Below are positions 36,196 to 49,183 of a stretch of DNA of 64,000 bases, piece after piece (positions within the stretch are counted from its first letter, which is position 1; the number at the start of each line of letters is the position of its first letter). Origin of the DNA: Arcuatula senhousia (taxonomy: Eukaryota > Mollusca > Bivalvia > Mytilida > Mytilidae). The notes below the pieces were generated by a model that was given only the letters and a program-made list of their open reading frames with translations, ran no database searches and was not told the origin of the DNA. Position numbers and translations under genes: made by a program. The stretch covers positions 45,124,106 to 45,188,105 of the forward strand of contig OZ020303.1 in NCBI GenBank assembly GCA_963971305.1, given 5' to 3'.

Positions 36196-37247
36196 GTAAG
36201 CCAACTTAATTAAACAATTATTTAATCATAGTAAAATGCATTATTCTAATTTTTCTTATTTTTGTAGATATATTCTAGTTATTTTTATTTTAAAGGTTCT
36301 TTTTAATTAAGCATTTTAATTACACTTTTCAATGATAAAATGTCTTTTCTGGATTAGGTTTAGTAACGTTGTCGCATCCTTAATTCAGTTTACATATTTT
36401 CTCAATTAAAAGTTTTGAACATGTAAATAATTATTTAGATTTTATTCAGATTTATGAATTTATAGTAGTAAATATTTTAATAATTTTTTAAGTGATTTAA
36501 TTATTTTAATCTTAATGTTTTCAATGTAAATAATATTTTGTAAATATGTTAAAACAAAATAAGCGATATCTTTAGTTTGTTCATAACAAACCATATTTGA
36601 CTAAAATTATAACAAAGGGCGATAATTGTGTTCCCTCGCAATCCAGAGAAAAATTTACATTTCTAAACTTTTGCATCAAGCATGCAATCCATAGGGTTTC
36701 CATGGTTACAAAGTGTTAGGTATGTTTATTTTTATTCACTTTTGAATATTCTCTATGCAGAGTGTTTGTCATTTGAATTAATTCCTCATTTTATGAGTAA
36801 CGACAAAAAGAAAACACAAGCCCGCATAATTGTGGTTAATATTTTATTAGTTTGTTATTTTAGAAGCGCACTTTATGTTTATCTTTCTTCAATTTAAAAC
36901 AGCGACTATTTATTGATTTGGTATGTGTTCTATTTTCATGTTCATATTTCAAAAATCCTCTCAATGCCAAGCAAAGTTAAAACTATAGAGTTATTCCCCT
37001 TGATAAATTATTTTACTTAGATCTGTTTGTTTATTCAATATAATAAGTTCTTAAATTGTAAAAAAATTAGACCGTATTAAAGCAACAAACCCATATGCAT
37101 TTATATTATAAGTTATTTAGTTGTTTATTACATTATAGATTACTTTTAAAATGGTTTTATTATCAACTGCATGTTTAAAAAAATAATTACACCTATATTT
37201 GCAGTTCACACTTATATACAATTTACATTTCATGTTATTTATGTTAG

Positions 37248-37319
37248 ATTCTATACATGTGCGTCGGACAATAAAGATTCAGCTTTAATTTTAGTTTTAT
37301 TCCAATTGCATATTTTCAG
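37248..37319 (+). repeat. 72-bp direct repeat, copy 2 in 3' LTR
   Basis: Same as 33299-33370, ending in the acceptor-like TTTTCAG. Confidence 0.95.
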
Positions 37320-37498
37320 ACCACAAGTGTCAACCCCAGACCACCAGTGTCACATATCAAACCACCAGAGTTCTCTACACTTATCAATCATACATCACAT
37401 TCCAAACACATAACCAGATCAATATCATCAGAACCAGATCACTAGCCATAAAGTACCAACAAAAATTCTAGTCTGCCAACAAGAACCTAAATCTGTCA

Positions 37499-39129
37499 AT
37501 ACGGAGAAAAACTGAAGACAAAGGAAATAATATGCGGAGATCACAACGTTAACAGATATCTTTCCTGTCACTTGCTGTGTGTTGGTGTGCTAACTGATAA
37601 GCACTAGCTTGTGTTAGGAGAGAGGACTGGACTACAGCACGAAGACAGTAATACACAGAAGAAATACACACGCAGAGATTGGCAATGTCGCGGAAATCTT
37701 CCCTGGTATTTGCTACGTGCTGGTATTTCAAATGACAATAAGCACTAGCCTGTGCTGGGAGAGAAGACCGGACTACAACACGAAAGCAGTAATACAGAAA
37801 CTACTAGACTTGAGAGAAATACGCATGACAAGTGCGACAATTTCACTGGAATCTTCCCTGGTACTTGCTACGTGCTGGTGTTTTGGATGACAATTAGCAC
37901 TAGCCTGTGCTAGGAGAGAGGACCGGACTACAACACGAAGGCAGTTATACAGAAACTACTAAAGACTTAGGAGAAATACGCATGATGAGAGCGACAATTT
38001 CACGGGAATCTTCCCTGGTACTTGCTACGTGCTGATGTTTTGGATGACAATTAGCACTAGCCTGTGCTAGGAAAGAAGACCACAGAGCAACACGGAACAA
38101 ATTGCAATACAGTGAAACCTGTTGGATATAAGAGGAGATGTTTTCATGTCTCGAAACTAATACCCTGTGTATGTTTTTTTACTAACCAAATGTACTATAT
38201 GTACTTAAAATGTTCCGTTTAACTTGTTTTTTTATATATATATAAAAACAAAAGACCATGTTAACCGCACCGCCTCCAGAAATTCAATATTAATCAAATG
38301 AAAAAAATATCAAATTCCAAATTCTTACCTCAGACTTTTGACATCTTCAAATTTTGAATCATGACTTGCTCTAAAATAACAAAGTTCTGACGTACTTATC
38401 TTCTCCACGAAAAGCACGTGCCGAATAGTCCTCTAAAAGTACATTTACCTAACTATTTTTAGATATCGATTTTCCATGTCCCACTCCTCGCATTTCCGTA
38501 TGTAAGTCCAATACTCCCCCTCCCCCTTTTTTACAAATACAACCCAGACCTAATCACAACCAGGCAATATAAATTACCATTTCTACAACCATTTAATAAT
38601 ATTCCATAAGTACCCACCCTTAATTTTTTTTTCGAAAGTTAAAAAAAACGTATTCTTTCCATGAAAATAAGTTAAATCATCTGTAAGCCGTCCATAGTTC
38701 TTGTATTTTTACAACTTTTTAAGGGATTATTGAACTGAGGGACCATATGACCCGGAAGCGATAAAAACGCATCTTTATTTTGATTCAAGTAATGCGCTTA
38801 ATTATCTCCCCCTGATTGTGACGGGTCAACATATAAGCGCTTGGGATGCCTACGCGTTAATCAATACTTGACGTTTTGTTGTTTTAAGAGAAGCTAATGC
38901 CATCCCCAACTCTTCTCAATGCGATGCCACTCATTAAAATCTGAACTTATAAATATGAAATATAAAAAAAACAGCAATCATCAGTTTATTCCATCACTGG
39001 TAAGGGACAAAACTGAATGTTTGGATATCATTCAGTATAAAAGACACAGTAGAGGACAAACCGGAAGATCACAAAGCAGACGGAAATCTACCCGGGTACT
39101 TGCTAGGTGCTGGTGTTTTAAATGACAAT
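37499..39129 (+). repeat. Satellite unit U19, right piece (1631 bp)
   Basis: With the left piece it makes a unit of 1683 bp. It lacks the U16-U18 variants (has AGCACTAGCC, CTGGTACTTG, AATTGCAATA, AAAAACGCATC) and has private CTTGAGAGAAA (near 37809) and CTGTAAGCC (near 38682). The tail has AGCAGACGG, as in U1, U20 and U21, but the common CAAACCGG. Confidence 0.95.
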
Positions 39130-40800
39130 TAGCACTAGCCTGTGCTAGGAGAGAGGACCGGACTACCACATGGATATAGTAATACGGAGAAAAACTGAAG
39201 ACAAAGGAAATAATATGCGGAGATCACAACGTTAACAGATATCTTTAAATGTTGGTGTGCTAACTGATAAGCACTAGCTTGTGTTAGGAGAGAGGACTGG
39301 ACTACAGCACGAAGACAGTAATACACAGAAGAAATACACACGCAGAGATTGGCAATGTCGCGGAAATCTTCCCTGGTATTTGCTACGTGCTGGTATTTCA
39401 AATGACAATAAGCACTAGCCTGTGCTGGGAGAGAAGACCGGACTACAACACGAAAGCAGTAATACAGAAACTACTAGACTTGGGAGAAATACGCATGACA
39501 AGTGCGACAATTTCACTGGAATCTTCCCTGGTACTTGCTACGTGCTGGTGTTTTGGATGACAATTAGCACTAGCCTGTGCTAGGAGAGAGGACCGGACTA
39601 CAACACGAAGGCAGTTATACAGAAACTACTAAAGACTTAGGAGAAATACGCATGATGAGAGCGACAATTTCACGGGAATCTTCCCTGGTACTTGCTACGT
39701 GCTGATGTTTTGGATGACAATTAGCACTAGCCTGTGCTAGGAAAGAAGACCACAGAGCAACACGGAACAAATTGCAATACAGTGAAACCTGTTGGATATA
39801 AGAGGAGATGTTTTCATGTCTCGAAACTAATACCCTGTGTATGTTTTTTTACTAACCAAATGTACTATATGTACTTAAAATGTTCCGTTTAACTTGTTTT
39901 TTTATATATATATAAAAAACAAAAGACCATGTTAACCGCACCGCCTCCAGAAATTCAATATTAATCAAATGAAAAAAATATCAAATTCCAAATTCTTACC
40001 TCAGACTTTTGACATCTTCAAATTTTGAATCATGACTTGCTCTAAAATAACAAAGTTCTGACGTACTTATCTTCTCCACGAAAAGCACGTGCCGAATAGT
40101 CCTCTAAAAGTACATTTACCTAACTATTTTTAGATATCGATTTTCCATGTCCCACTCCTCGCATTTCCGTATGTAAGTCCAATACTCCCCCTCCCCCTTT
40201 TTTACAAATACAACCCAGACCTAATCACAACCAGGCAATATAAATTACCATTTCTACAACCATTTAATAATATTCCATAAGTACCCACCCTTAATTTTTT
40301 TTTCGAAAGTTAAAAAAAACGTATTCTTTCCATGAAAATAAGTTAAATCATCTGCAAGCCGTCCATAGTTCTTGTATTTTTACAACTTTTTAAGGGATTA
40401 TTGAACTGAGGGACCATATGACCCGGAAGCGATAAAAACGCATCTTTATTTTGATTCAAGTAATGCGCTTAATTATCTCCCCCTGATTGTGACGGGTCAA
40501 CATATAAGCGCTTGGGATGCCTACGCGTTAATCAATACTTGACGTTTTGTTGTTTTAAGAGAAGCTAATGCCATCCCCAACTCTTCTCAATGCGATGCCA
40601 CTCATTAAAATCTGAACTTATAAATATGAAATATAAAAAAAACAGCAATCATCAGTTTATTCCATCACTGGTAAGGGACAAAACTGAATGTTTGGATATC
40701 ATTCAGTATAAAAGACACAGTAGAGGACATACCGGAAGATCACAAAGCAGACGGAAATCTACCCGGGTACTTGCTAGGTGCTGGTGTTTTAAATGACAAT
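39130..40800 (+). repeat. Satellite unit U20 (1671 bp), short subfamily
   Basis: First of five units in which the 16 bases CCTGTCACTTGCTGTG of monomer 1 are replaced by AAA (near 39247), a net loss of 13 bp. Tail CATACCGG and AGCAGACGG as in U1 and U21. The deletion fuses minus-strand frames into an accidental 88-codon ORF. Confidence 0.95.
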
Positions 40801-42471
40801 TAGCACTAGCCTGTGCTAGGAGAGAGGACCGGACTACCACATGGATATAGTAATACGGAGAAAAACTGAAGACAAAGGAAATAATATGCGGAGATCACAA
40901 CGTTAACAGATATCTTTAAATGTTGGTGTGCTAACTGATAAGCACTAGCTTGTGTTAGGAGAGAGGACTGGACTACAGCACGAAGACAGTAATACACAGA
41001 AGAAATACACACGCAGAGATTGGCAATGTCGCGGAAATCTTCCCTGGTATTTGCTACGTGCTGGTATTTCAAATGACAATAAGCACTAGCCTGTGCTGGG
41101 AGAGAAGACCGGACTACAACACGAAAGCAGTAATACAGAAACTACTAGACTTGGGAGAAATACGCATGACAAGTGCGACAATTTCACTGGAATCTTCCCT
41201 GGTACTTGCTACGTGCTGGTGTTTTGGATGACAATTAGCACTAGCCTGTGCTAGGAGAGAGGACCGGACTACAACACGAAGGCAGTTATACAGAAACTAC
41301 TAAAGACTTAGGAGAAATACGCATGATGAGAGCGACAATTTCACGGGAATCTTCCCTGGTACTTGCTACGTGCTGATGTTTTGGATGACAATTAGCACTA
41401 GCCTGTGCTAGGAAAGAAGACCACAGAGCAACACGGAACAAATTGCAATACAGTGAAACCTGTTGGATATAAGAGGAGATGTTTTCATGTCTCGAAACTA
41501 ATACCCTGTGTATGTTTTTTTACTAACCAAATGTACTATATGTACTTAAAATGTTCCGTTTAACTTGTTTTTTTATATATATATAAAAAACAAAAGACCA
41601 TGTTAACCGCACCGCCTCCAGAAATTCAATATTAATCAAATGAAAAAAATATCAAATTCCAAATTCTTACCTCAGACTTTTGACATCTTCAAATTTTGAA
41701 TCATGACTTGCTCTAAAATAACAAAGTTCTGACGTACTTATCTTCTCCACGAAAAGCACGTGCCGAATAGTCCTCTAAAAGTACATTTACCTAACTATTT
41801 TTAGATATCGATTTTCCATGTCCCACTCCTCGCATTTCCGTATGTAAGTCCAATACTCCCCCTCCCCCTTTTTTACAAATACAACCCAGACCTAATCACA
41901 ACCAGGCAATATAAATTACCATTTCTACAACCATTTAATAATATTCCATAAGTACCCACCCTTAATTTTTTTTTCGAAAGTTAAAAAAAACGTATTCTTT
42001 CCATGAAAATAAGTTAAATCATCTGCAAGCCGTCCATAGTTCTTGTATTTTTACAACTTTTTAAGGGATTATTGAACTGAGGGACCATATGACCCGGAAG
42101 CGATAAAAACGCATCTTTATTTTGATTCAAGTAATGCGCTTAATTATCTCCCCCTGATTGTGACGGGTCAACATATAAGCGCTTGGGATGCCTACGCGTT
42201 AATCAATACTTGACGTTTTGTTGTTTTAAGAGAAGCTAATGCCATCCCCAACTCTTCTCAATGCGATGCCACTCATTAAAATCTGAACTTATAAATATGA
42301 AATATAAAAAAAACAGCAATCATCAGTTTATTCCATCACTGGTAAGGGACAAAACTGAATGTTTGGATATCATTCAGTATAAAAGACACAGTAGAGGACA
42401 TACCGGAAGATCACAAAGCAGACGGAAATCTACCCGGGTACTTGCTAGGTGCTGGTGTTTTAAATGACAAT
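40801..42471 (+). repeat. Satellite unit U21 (1671 bp), short subfamily
   Basis: Same length and same variants as U20 (deletion, CATACCGG, AGCAGACGG). I saw no difference between them. Confidence 0.95.
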
Positions 42472-44144
42472 TAGCACTAGCCTGTGCTAGGAGAGAGGAC
42501 CGGACTACCACATGGATATAGTAATACGGAGAAAAACTGAAGACAAAGGAAATAATATGCGGAGATCACAACGTTAACAGATATCTTTAAATGTTGGTGT
42601 GCTAACTGATAAGCACTAGCTTGTGTTAGGAGAGAGGACTGGACTACAGCACGAAGACAGTAATACACAGAAGAAATACACACGCAGAGATTGGCAATGT
42701 CGCGGAAATCTTCCCTGGTATTTGCTACGTGCTGGTATTTCAAATGACAATAAGCACTAGCCTGTGCTGGGAGAGAAGACCGGACTACAACACGAAAGCA
42801 GTAATACAGAAACTACTAGACTTGGGAGAAATACGCATGACAAGTGCGACAATTTCACTGGAATCTTCCCTGGTACTTGCTACGTGCTGGTGTTTTGGAT
42901 GACAATTAGCACTAGCCTGTGCTAGGAGAGAGGACCGGACTACAACACGAAGGCAGTTATACAGAAACTACTAAAGACTTAGGAGAAATACGCATGATGA
43001 GAGCGACAATTTCACGGGAATCTTCCCTGGTACTTGCTACGTGCTGATGTTTTGGATGACAATTAGCACTAGCCTGTGCTAGGAAAGAAGACCACAGAGC
43101 AACACGGAACAAATTGCAATACAGTGAAACCTGTTGGATATAAGAGGAGATGTTTTCATGTCTCGAAACTAATACCCTGTGTATGTTTTTTTACTAACCA
43201 AATGTACTATATGTACTTAAAATGTTCCGTTTAACTTGTTTTTTTATATATATATAAAAAACAAAAGACCATGTTAACCGCACCGCCTCCAGAAATTCAA
43301 TATTAATCAAATGAAAAAAATATCAAATTCCAAATTCTTACCTCAGACTTTTGACATCTTCAAATTTTGAATCATGACTTGCTCTAAAATAACAAAGTTC
43401 TGACGTACTTATCTTCTCCACGAAAAGCACGTGCCGAATAGTCCTCTAAAAGTACATTTACCTAACTATTTTTAGATATCGATTTTCCATGTCCCACTCC
43501 TCGCATTTCCGTATGTAAGTCCAATACTCCCCCTCCCCCTTTTTTACAAATACAACCCAGACCTAATCACAACCAGGCAATATAAATTACCATTTCTACA
43601 ACCATTTAATAATATTCCATAAGTACCCACCCTTAATTTTTTTTTCGAAAGTTAAAAAAAACGTATTCTTTCCATGAAAATAAGTTAAATCATCTGCAAG
43701 CCGTCCATAGTTCTTGTATTTTTACAACTTTTTAAGGGATTATTGAACTGAGGGACCATATGACCCGGAAGCGATAAAAACGCATCTTTATTTTGATTCA
43801 AGTAATGCGCTTAATTATCTCCCCCTGATTGTGACGGGTCAACATATAAGCGCTTGGGATGCCTACGCGTTAATCAATACTTGACGTTTTGTTGTTTTAA
43901 GAGAAGCTAATGCCATCCCCAACTCTTCTCAATGCGATGCCACTCATTAAAATCTGAACTTATAAATATGAAATATAAAAAAAAAACAGCAATCATCAGT
44001 TTATTCCATCACTGGTAAGGGACAAAACTGAATGTTTGGATATCATTCAGTATAAAAGACACAGTAGAGGACAAACCGGAAGATCACAAAGCTGACGGAA
44101 ATCTACCCGGGTACTTGCTAGGTGCTGGTGTTTTAAATGACAAT
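42472..44144 (+). repeat. Satellite unit U22 (1673 bp), short subfamily
   Basis: Has the monomer 1 deletion, but its tail is the common CAAACCGG/AGCTGACGG type with a longer A run. It is thus the transition from U20-21 to U23-24. Confidence 0.95.
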
Positions 44145-45818
44145 TAGCACTAGCCTGTGCTAGGAGAGAGGACCGGACTACCACATGGATATAGTAATAC
44201 GGAGAAAAACTGAAGACAAAGGAAATAATATGCGGAGATCACAACGTTAACAGATATCTTTAAATGTTGGTGTGCTAACTGATAAGCACTAGCTTGTGTT
44301 AGGAGAGAGGACTGGACTACAGCACGAAGACAGTAATACACAGAAGAAATACACACGCAGAGATTGGCAATGTCGCGGAAATCTTCCCTGGTATTTGCTA
44401 CGTGCTGGTATTTCAAATGACAATAAGCACTAGCCTGTGCTGGGAGAGAAGACCGGACTACAACACGAAAGCAGTAATACAGAAACTACTAGACTTGGGA
44501 GAAATACGCATGACAAGTGCGACAATTTCACTGGAATCTTCCCTGGTACTTGCTACGTGCTGGTGTTTTGGATGACAATTAGCACTAGCCTGTGCTAGGA
44601 GAGAGGACCGGACTACAACACGAAGGCAGTTATACAGAAACTACTAAAGACTTAGGAGAAATACGCATGATGAGAGCGACAATTTCACGGGAATCTTCCC
44701 TGGTACTTGATACGTGCTGATGTTTTGGATGACAATTAGCACTAGCCTGTGCTAGGAAAGAAGACCACAGAGCAACACGGAACAAATTGCAATACAGTGA
44801 AACCTGTTGGATATAAGAGGAGATGTTTTCATGTCTCGAAACTAATACCCTGTGTATGTTTTTTTACTAACCAAATGTACTATATGTACTTAAAATGTTC
44901 CGTTTAACTTGTTTTTTTTATATATATATAAAAAACAAAAGACCATGTTAACCGCACCGCCTCCAGAAATTCAATATTAATCAAATGAAAAAAATATCAA
45001 ATTCCAAATTCTTACCTCAGACTTTTGACATCTTCAAATTTTGAATCATGACTTGCTCTAAAATAACAAAGTTCTGACGTACTTATCTTCTCCACGAAAA
45101 GCACGTGCCGAATAGTCCTCTAAAAGTACATTTACCTAACTATTTTTAGATATCGATTTTCCATGTCCCACTCCTCGCATTTCCGTATGTAAGTCCAATA
45201 CTCCCCCTCCCCCTTTTTTACAAATACAACCCAGACCTAATCACAACCAGGCAATATAAATTACCATTTCTACAACCATTTAATAATATTCCATAAGTAC
45301 CCACCCTTAATTTTTTTTTCGAAAGTTAAAAAAAACGTATTCTTTCCATGAAAATAAGTTAAATCATCTGCAAGCCGTCCATAGTTCTTGTATTTTTACA
45401 ACTTTTTAAGGGATTATTGAACTGAGGGACCATATGACCCGGAAGCGATAAAAACGCATCTTTATTTTGATTCAAGTAATGCGCTTAATTATCTCCCCCT
45501 GATTGTGACGGGTCAACATATAAGCGCTTGGGATGCCTACGCGTTAATCAATACTTGACGTTTTGTTGTTTTAAGAGAAGCTAATGCCATCCCCAACTCT
45601 TCTCAATGCGATGCCACTCATTAAAATCTGAACTTATAAATATGAAATATAAAAAAAAAACAGCAATCATCAGTTTATTCCATCACTGGTAAGGGACAAA
45701 ACTGAATGTTTGGATATCATTCAGTATAAAAGACACAGTAGAGGACAAACCGGAAGATCACAAAGCTGACGGAAATCTACCCGGGTACTTGCTAGGTGCT
45801 GGTGTTTTAAATGACAAT
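44145..45818 (+). repeat. Satellite unit U23 (1674 bp), short subfamily
   Basis: Has the deletion plus CTTGATACGTG (near 44707) in monomer 4 instead of CTTGCTACGTG, shared only with U24. Confidence 0.95.
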
Positions 45819-47493
45819 TAGCACTAGCCTGTGCTAGGAGAGAGGACCGGACTACCACATGGATATAGTAATACGGAGAAAAACTGAAGACAAAGGAAAT
45901 AATATGCGGAGATCACAACGTTAACAGATATCTTTAAATGTTGGTGTGCTAACTGATAAGCACTAGCTTGTGTTAGGAGAGAGGACTGGACTACAGCACG
46001 AAGACAGTAATACACAGAAGAAATACACACGCAGAGATTGGCAATGTCGCGGAAATCTTCCCTGGTATTTGCTACGTGCTGGTATTTCAAATGACAATAA
46101 GCACTAGCCTGTGCTGGGAGAGAAGACCGGACTACAACACGAAAGCAGTAATACAGAAACTACTAGACTTGGGAGAAATACGCATGACAAGTGCGACAAT
46201 TTCACTGGAATCTTCCCTGGTACTTGCTACGTGCTGGTGTTTTGGATGACAATTAGCACTAGCCTGTGCTAGGAGAGAGGACCGGACTACAACACGAAGG
46301 CAGTTATACAGAAACTACTAAAGACTTAGGAGAAATACGCATGATGAGAGCGACAATTTCACGGGAATCTTCCCTGGTACTTGATACGTGCTGATGTTTT
46401 GGATGACAATTAGCACTAGCCTGTGCTAGGAAAGAAGACCACAGAGCAACACGGAACAAATTGCAATACAGTGAAACCTGTTGGATATAAGAGGAGATGT
46501 TTTCATGTCTCGAAACTAATACCCTGTGTATGTTTTTTTACTAACCAAATGTACTATATGTACTTAAAATGTTCCGTTTAACTTGTTTTTTTTATATATA
46601 TATAAAAAACAAAAGACCATGTTAACCGCACCGCCTCCAGAAATTCAATATTAATCAAATGAAAAAAATATCAAATTCCAAATTCTTACCTCAGACTTTT
46701 GACATCTTCAAATTTTGAATCATGACTTGCTCTAAAATAACAAAGTTCTGACGTACTTATCTTCTCCACGAAAAGCACGTGCCGAATAGTCCTCTAAAAG
46801 TACATTTACCTAACTATTTTTAGATATCGATTTTCCATGTCCCACTCCTCGCATTTCCGTATGTAAGTCCAATACTCCCCCTCCCCCTTTTTTACAAATA
46901 CAACCCAGACCTAATCACAACCAGGCAATATAAATTACCATTTCTACAACCATTTAATAATATTCCATAAGTACCCACCCTTAATTTTTTTTTTCGAAAG
47001 TTAAAAAAAACGTATTCTTTCCATGAAAATAAGTTAAATCATCTGCAAGCCGTCCATAGTTCTTGTATTTTTACAACTTTTTAAGGGATTATTGAACTGA
47101 GGGACCATATGACCCGGAAGCGATAAAAACGCATCTTTATTTTGATTCAAGTAATGCGCTTAATTATCTCCCCCTGATTGTGACGGGTCAACATATAAGC
47201 GCTTGGGATGCCTACGCGTTAATCAATACTTGACGTTTTGTTGTTTTAAGAGAAGCTAATGCCATCCCCAACTCTTCTCAATGCGATGCCACTCATTAAA
47301 ATCTGAACTTATAAATATGAAATATAAAAAAAAAACAGCAATCATCAGTTTATTCCATCACTGGTAAGGGACAAAACTGAATGTTTGGATATCATTCAGT
47401 ATAAAAGACACAGTAGAGGACAAACCGGAAGATCACAAAGCTGACGGAAATCTACCCGGGTACTTGCTAGGTGCTGGTGTTTTAAATGACAAT
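45819..47493 (+). repeat. Satellite unit U24 (1675 bp), short subfamily
   Basis: Same as U23 (deletion and CTTGATACGTG), with one extra T before CGAAAG (near 46985). Last short unit. Confidence 0.95.
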
Positions 47494-49183
47494 TAGCACT
47501 AGCCTGTGCTAGGAGAGAGGACCGGACTACCACATGGATATAGTAATACGGAGAAAAACTGAAGACAAAGGAAATAATATGCGGAGATCACAACGTTAAC
47601 AGATATCTTTCCTGTCACTTGCTGTGTGTTGGTGTGCTAACTGATAAGCACTAGCTTGTGTTAGGAGAGAGGACTGGACTACAGCACGAAGACAGTAATA
47701 CACAGAAGAAATACACACGCAGAGATTGGCAATGTCGCGGAAATCTTCCCTGGTATTTGCTACGTGCTGGTATTTCAAATGACAATAAGCACTAGCCTGT
47801 GCTGGGAGAGAAGACCGGACTACAACACGAAAGCAGTAATACAGAAACTACTAGACTTGGGAGAAATACGCATGACAAGTGCGACAATTTCACTGGAATC
47901 TTCCCTGGTACTTGCTACGTGCTGGTGTTTTGGATGACAATTAGCACTAGCCTGTGCTAGGAGAGAGGACCGGACTACAACACGAAGGCAGTTATACAGA
48001 AACTACTAAAGACTTAGGAGAAATACGCATGATGAGAGCGACAATTTCACGGGAATCTTCCCTGGTACTTGCTACGTGCTGATGTTTTGGATGACAATTA
48101 GCACTAGCCTGTGCTAGGAAAGAAGACCACAGAGCAACACGGAACAAATTGCAATACAGTGAAACCTGTTGGATATAAGAGGAGATGTTTTCATGTCTCG
48201 AAACTAATACCCTGTGTATGTTTTTTTACTAACCAAATGTACTATATGTACTTAAAATGTTCCGTTTAACTTGTTTTTTTTTTATATATATATAAAAAAC
48301 AAAAGACCATGTTAACCGCACCGCCTCCAGAAATTCAATATTAATCAAATGAAAAAAAATATCAAATTCCAAATTCTTACCTCAGACTTTTGACATCTTC
48401 AAATTTTGAATCATGACTTGCTCTAAAATAACAAAGTTCTGACGTACTTATCTTCTCCACGAAAAGCACGTGCCGAATAGTCCTCTAAAAGTACATTTAC
48501 CTAACTATTTTTAGATATCGATTTTCCATGTCCCACTCCTCGCATTTCCGTATGTAAGTCCAATACTCCCCCTCCCCCTTTTTTACAAATACAACCCAGA
48601 CCTAATCACAACCAGGCAATATAAATTACCATTTCTACAACCATTTAATAATATTCCATAAGTACCCACCCTTAATTTTTTTTTCGAAAGTTAAAAAAAA
48701 CGTATTCTTTCCATGAAAATAAGTTAAATCATCTGCAAGCCGTCCATAGTTCTTGTATTTTTACAACTTTTTAAGGGATTATTGAACTGAGGGACCATAT
48801 GACCCGGAAGCGATAAAAACGCATCTTTATTTTGATTCAAGTAATGCGCTTAATTATCTCCCCCTGATTGTGACGGGTCAACATATAAGCGCTTGGGATG
48901 CCTACGCGTTAATCAATACTTGACGTTTTGTTGTTTTAAGAGAAGCTAATGCCATCCCCAACTCTTCTCAATGCGATGCCACTCATTAAAATCTGAACTT
49001 ATAAATATGAAATATAAAAAAAAAACAGCAATCATCAGTTTATTCCATCACTGGTAAGGGACAAAACTGAATGTTTGGATATCATTCAGTATAAAAGACA
49101 CAGTAGAGGACAAACCGGAAGATCACAAAGCTGACGGAAATCTACCCGGGTACTTGCTAGGTGCTGGTGTTTTAAATGACAAT
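47494..49183 (+). repeat. Satellite unit U25 (1690 bp)
   Basis: Return to the standard monomer 1. Longest T run (10) before the AT palindrome and an 8-A GAAAAAAAATATC (near 48350). Confidence 0.95.

Larger units (their letters stand above)
31690..37498 (+). mobile_element. Non-autonomous Gypsy-like LTR retrotransposon (5809 bp)
   Basis: Bounded by two directly repeated 1860-bp LTRs that start TGTCACAG and end CTGTCA. The TG...CA ends, a TGG-starting primer-binding-site candidate 2 bp after the 5' LTR, and a purine tract with GGGACGAAAT and GGGGGGAGT directly before the 3' LTR fit Ty3/Gypsy-type LTR elements by general family knowledge. The 2089-bp internal region has no recognisable gag, protease, reverse transcriptase, RNase H or integrase, so mobility would depend on proteins supplied by another element. 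It retains a membrane-protein ORF. LTR near-identity indicates a very recent insertion or recent homogenisation. There is no visible target-site duplication. Gypsy assignment is an inference from termini, not from enzymatic domains. Confidence 0.9.
35639..37498 (+). repeat. 3' long terminal repeat (1860 bp)
   Basis: Near-identical to the 5' LTR (offset 3949). Carries the same features: TATA-like 35779-35785, hairpin 36115-36143, AATAAA 36146-36151 and 37270-37275, 72-bp repeat copies 36124-36195 and 37248-37319. The last bases CTGTCA run directly into satellite ATACGGAG. Confidence 0.97.
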
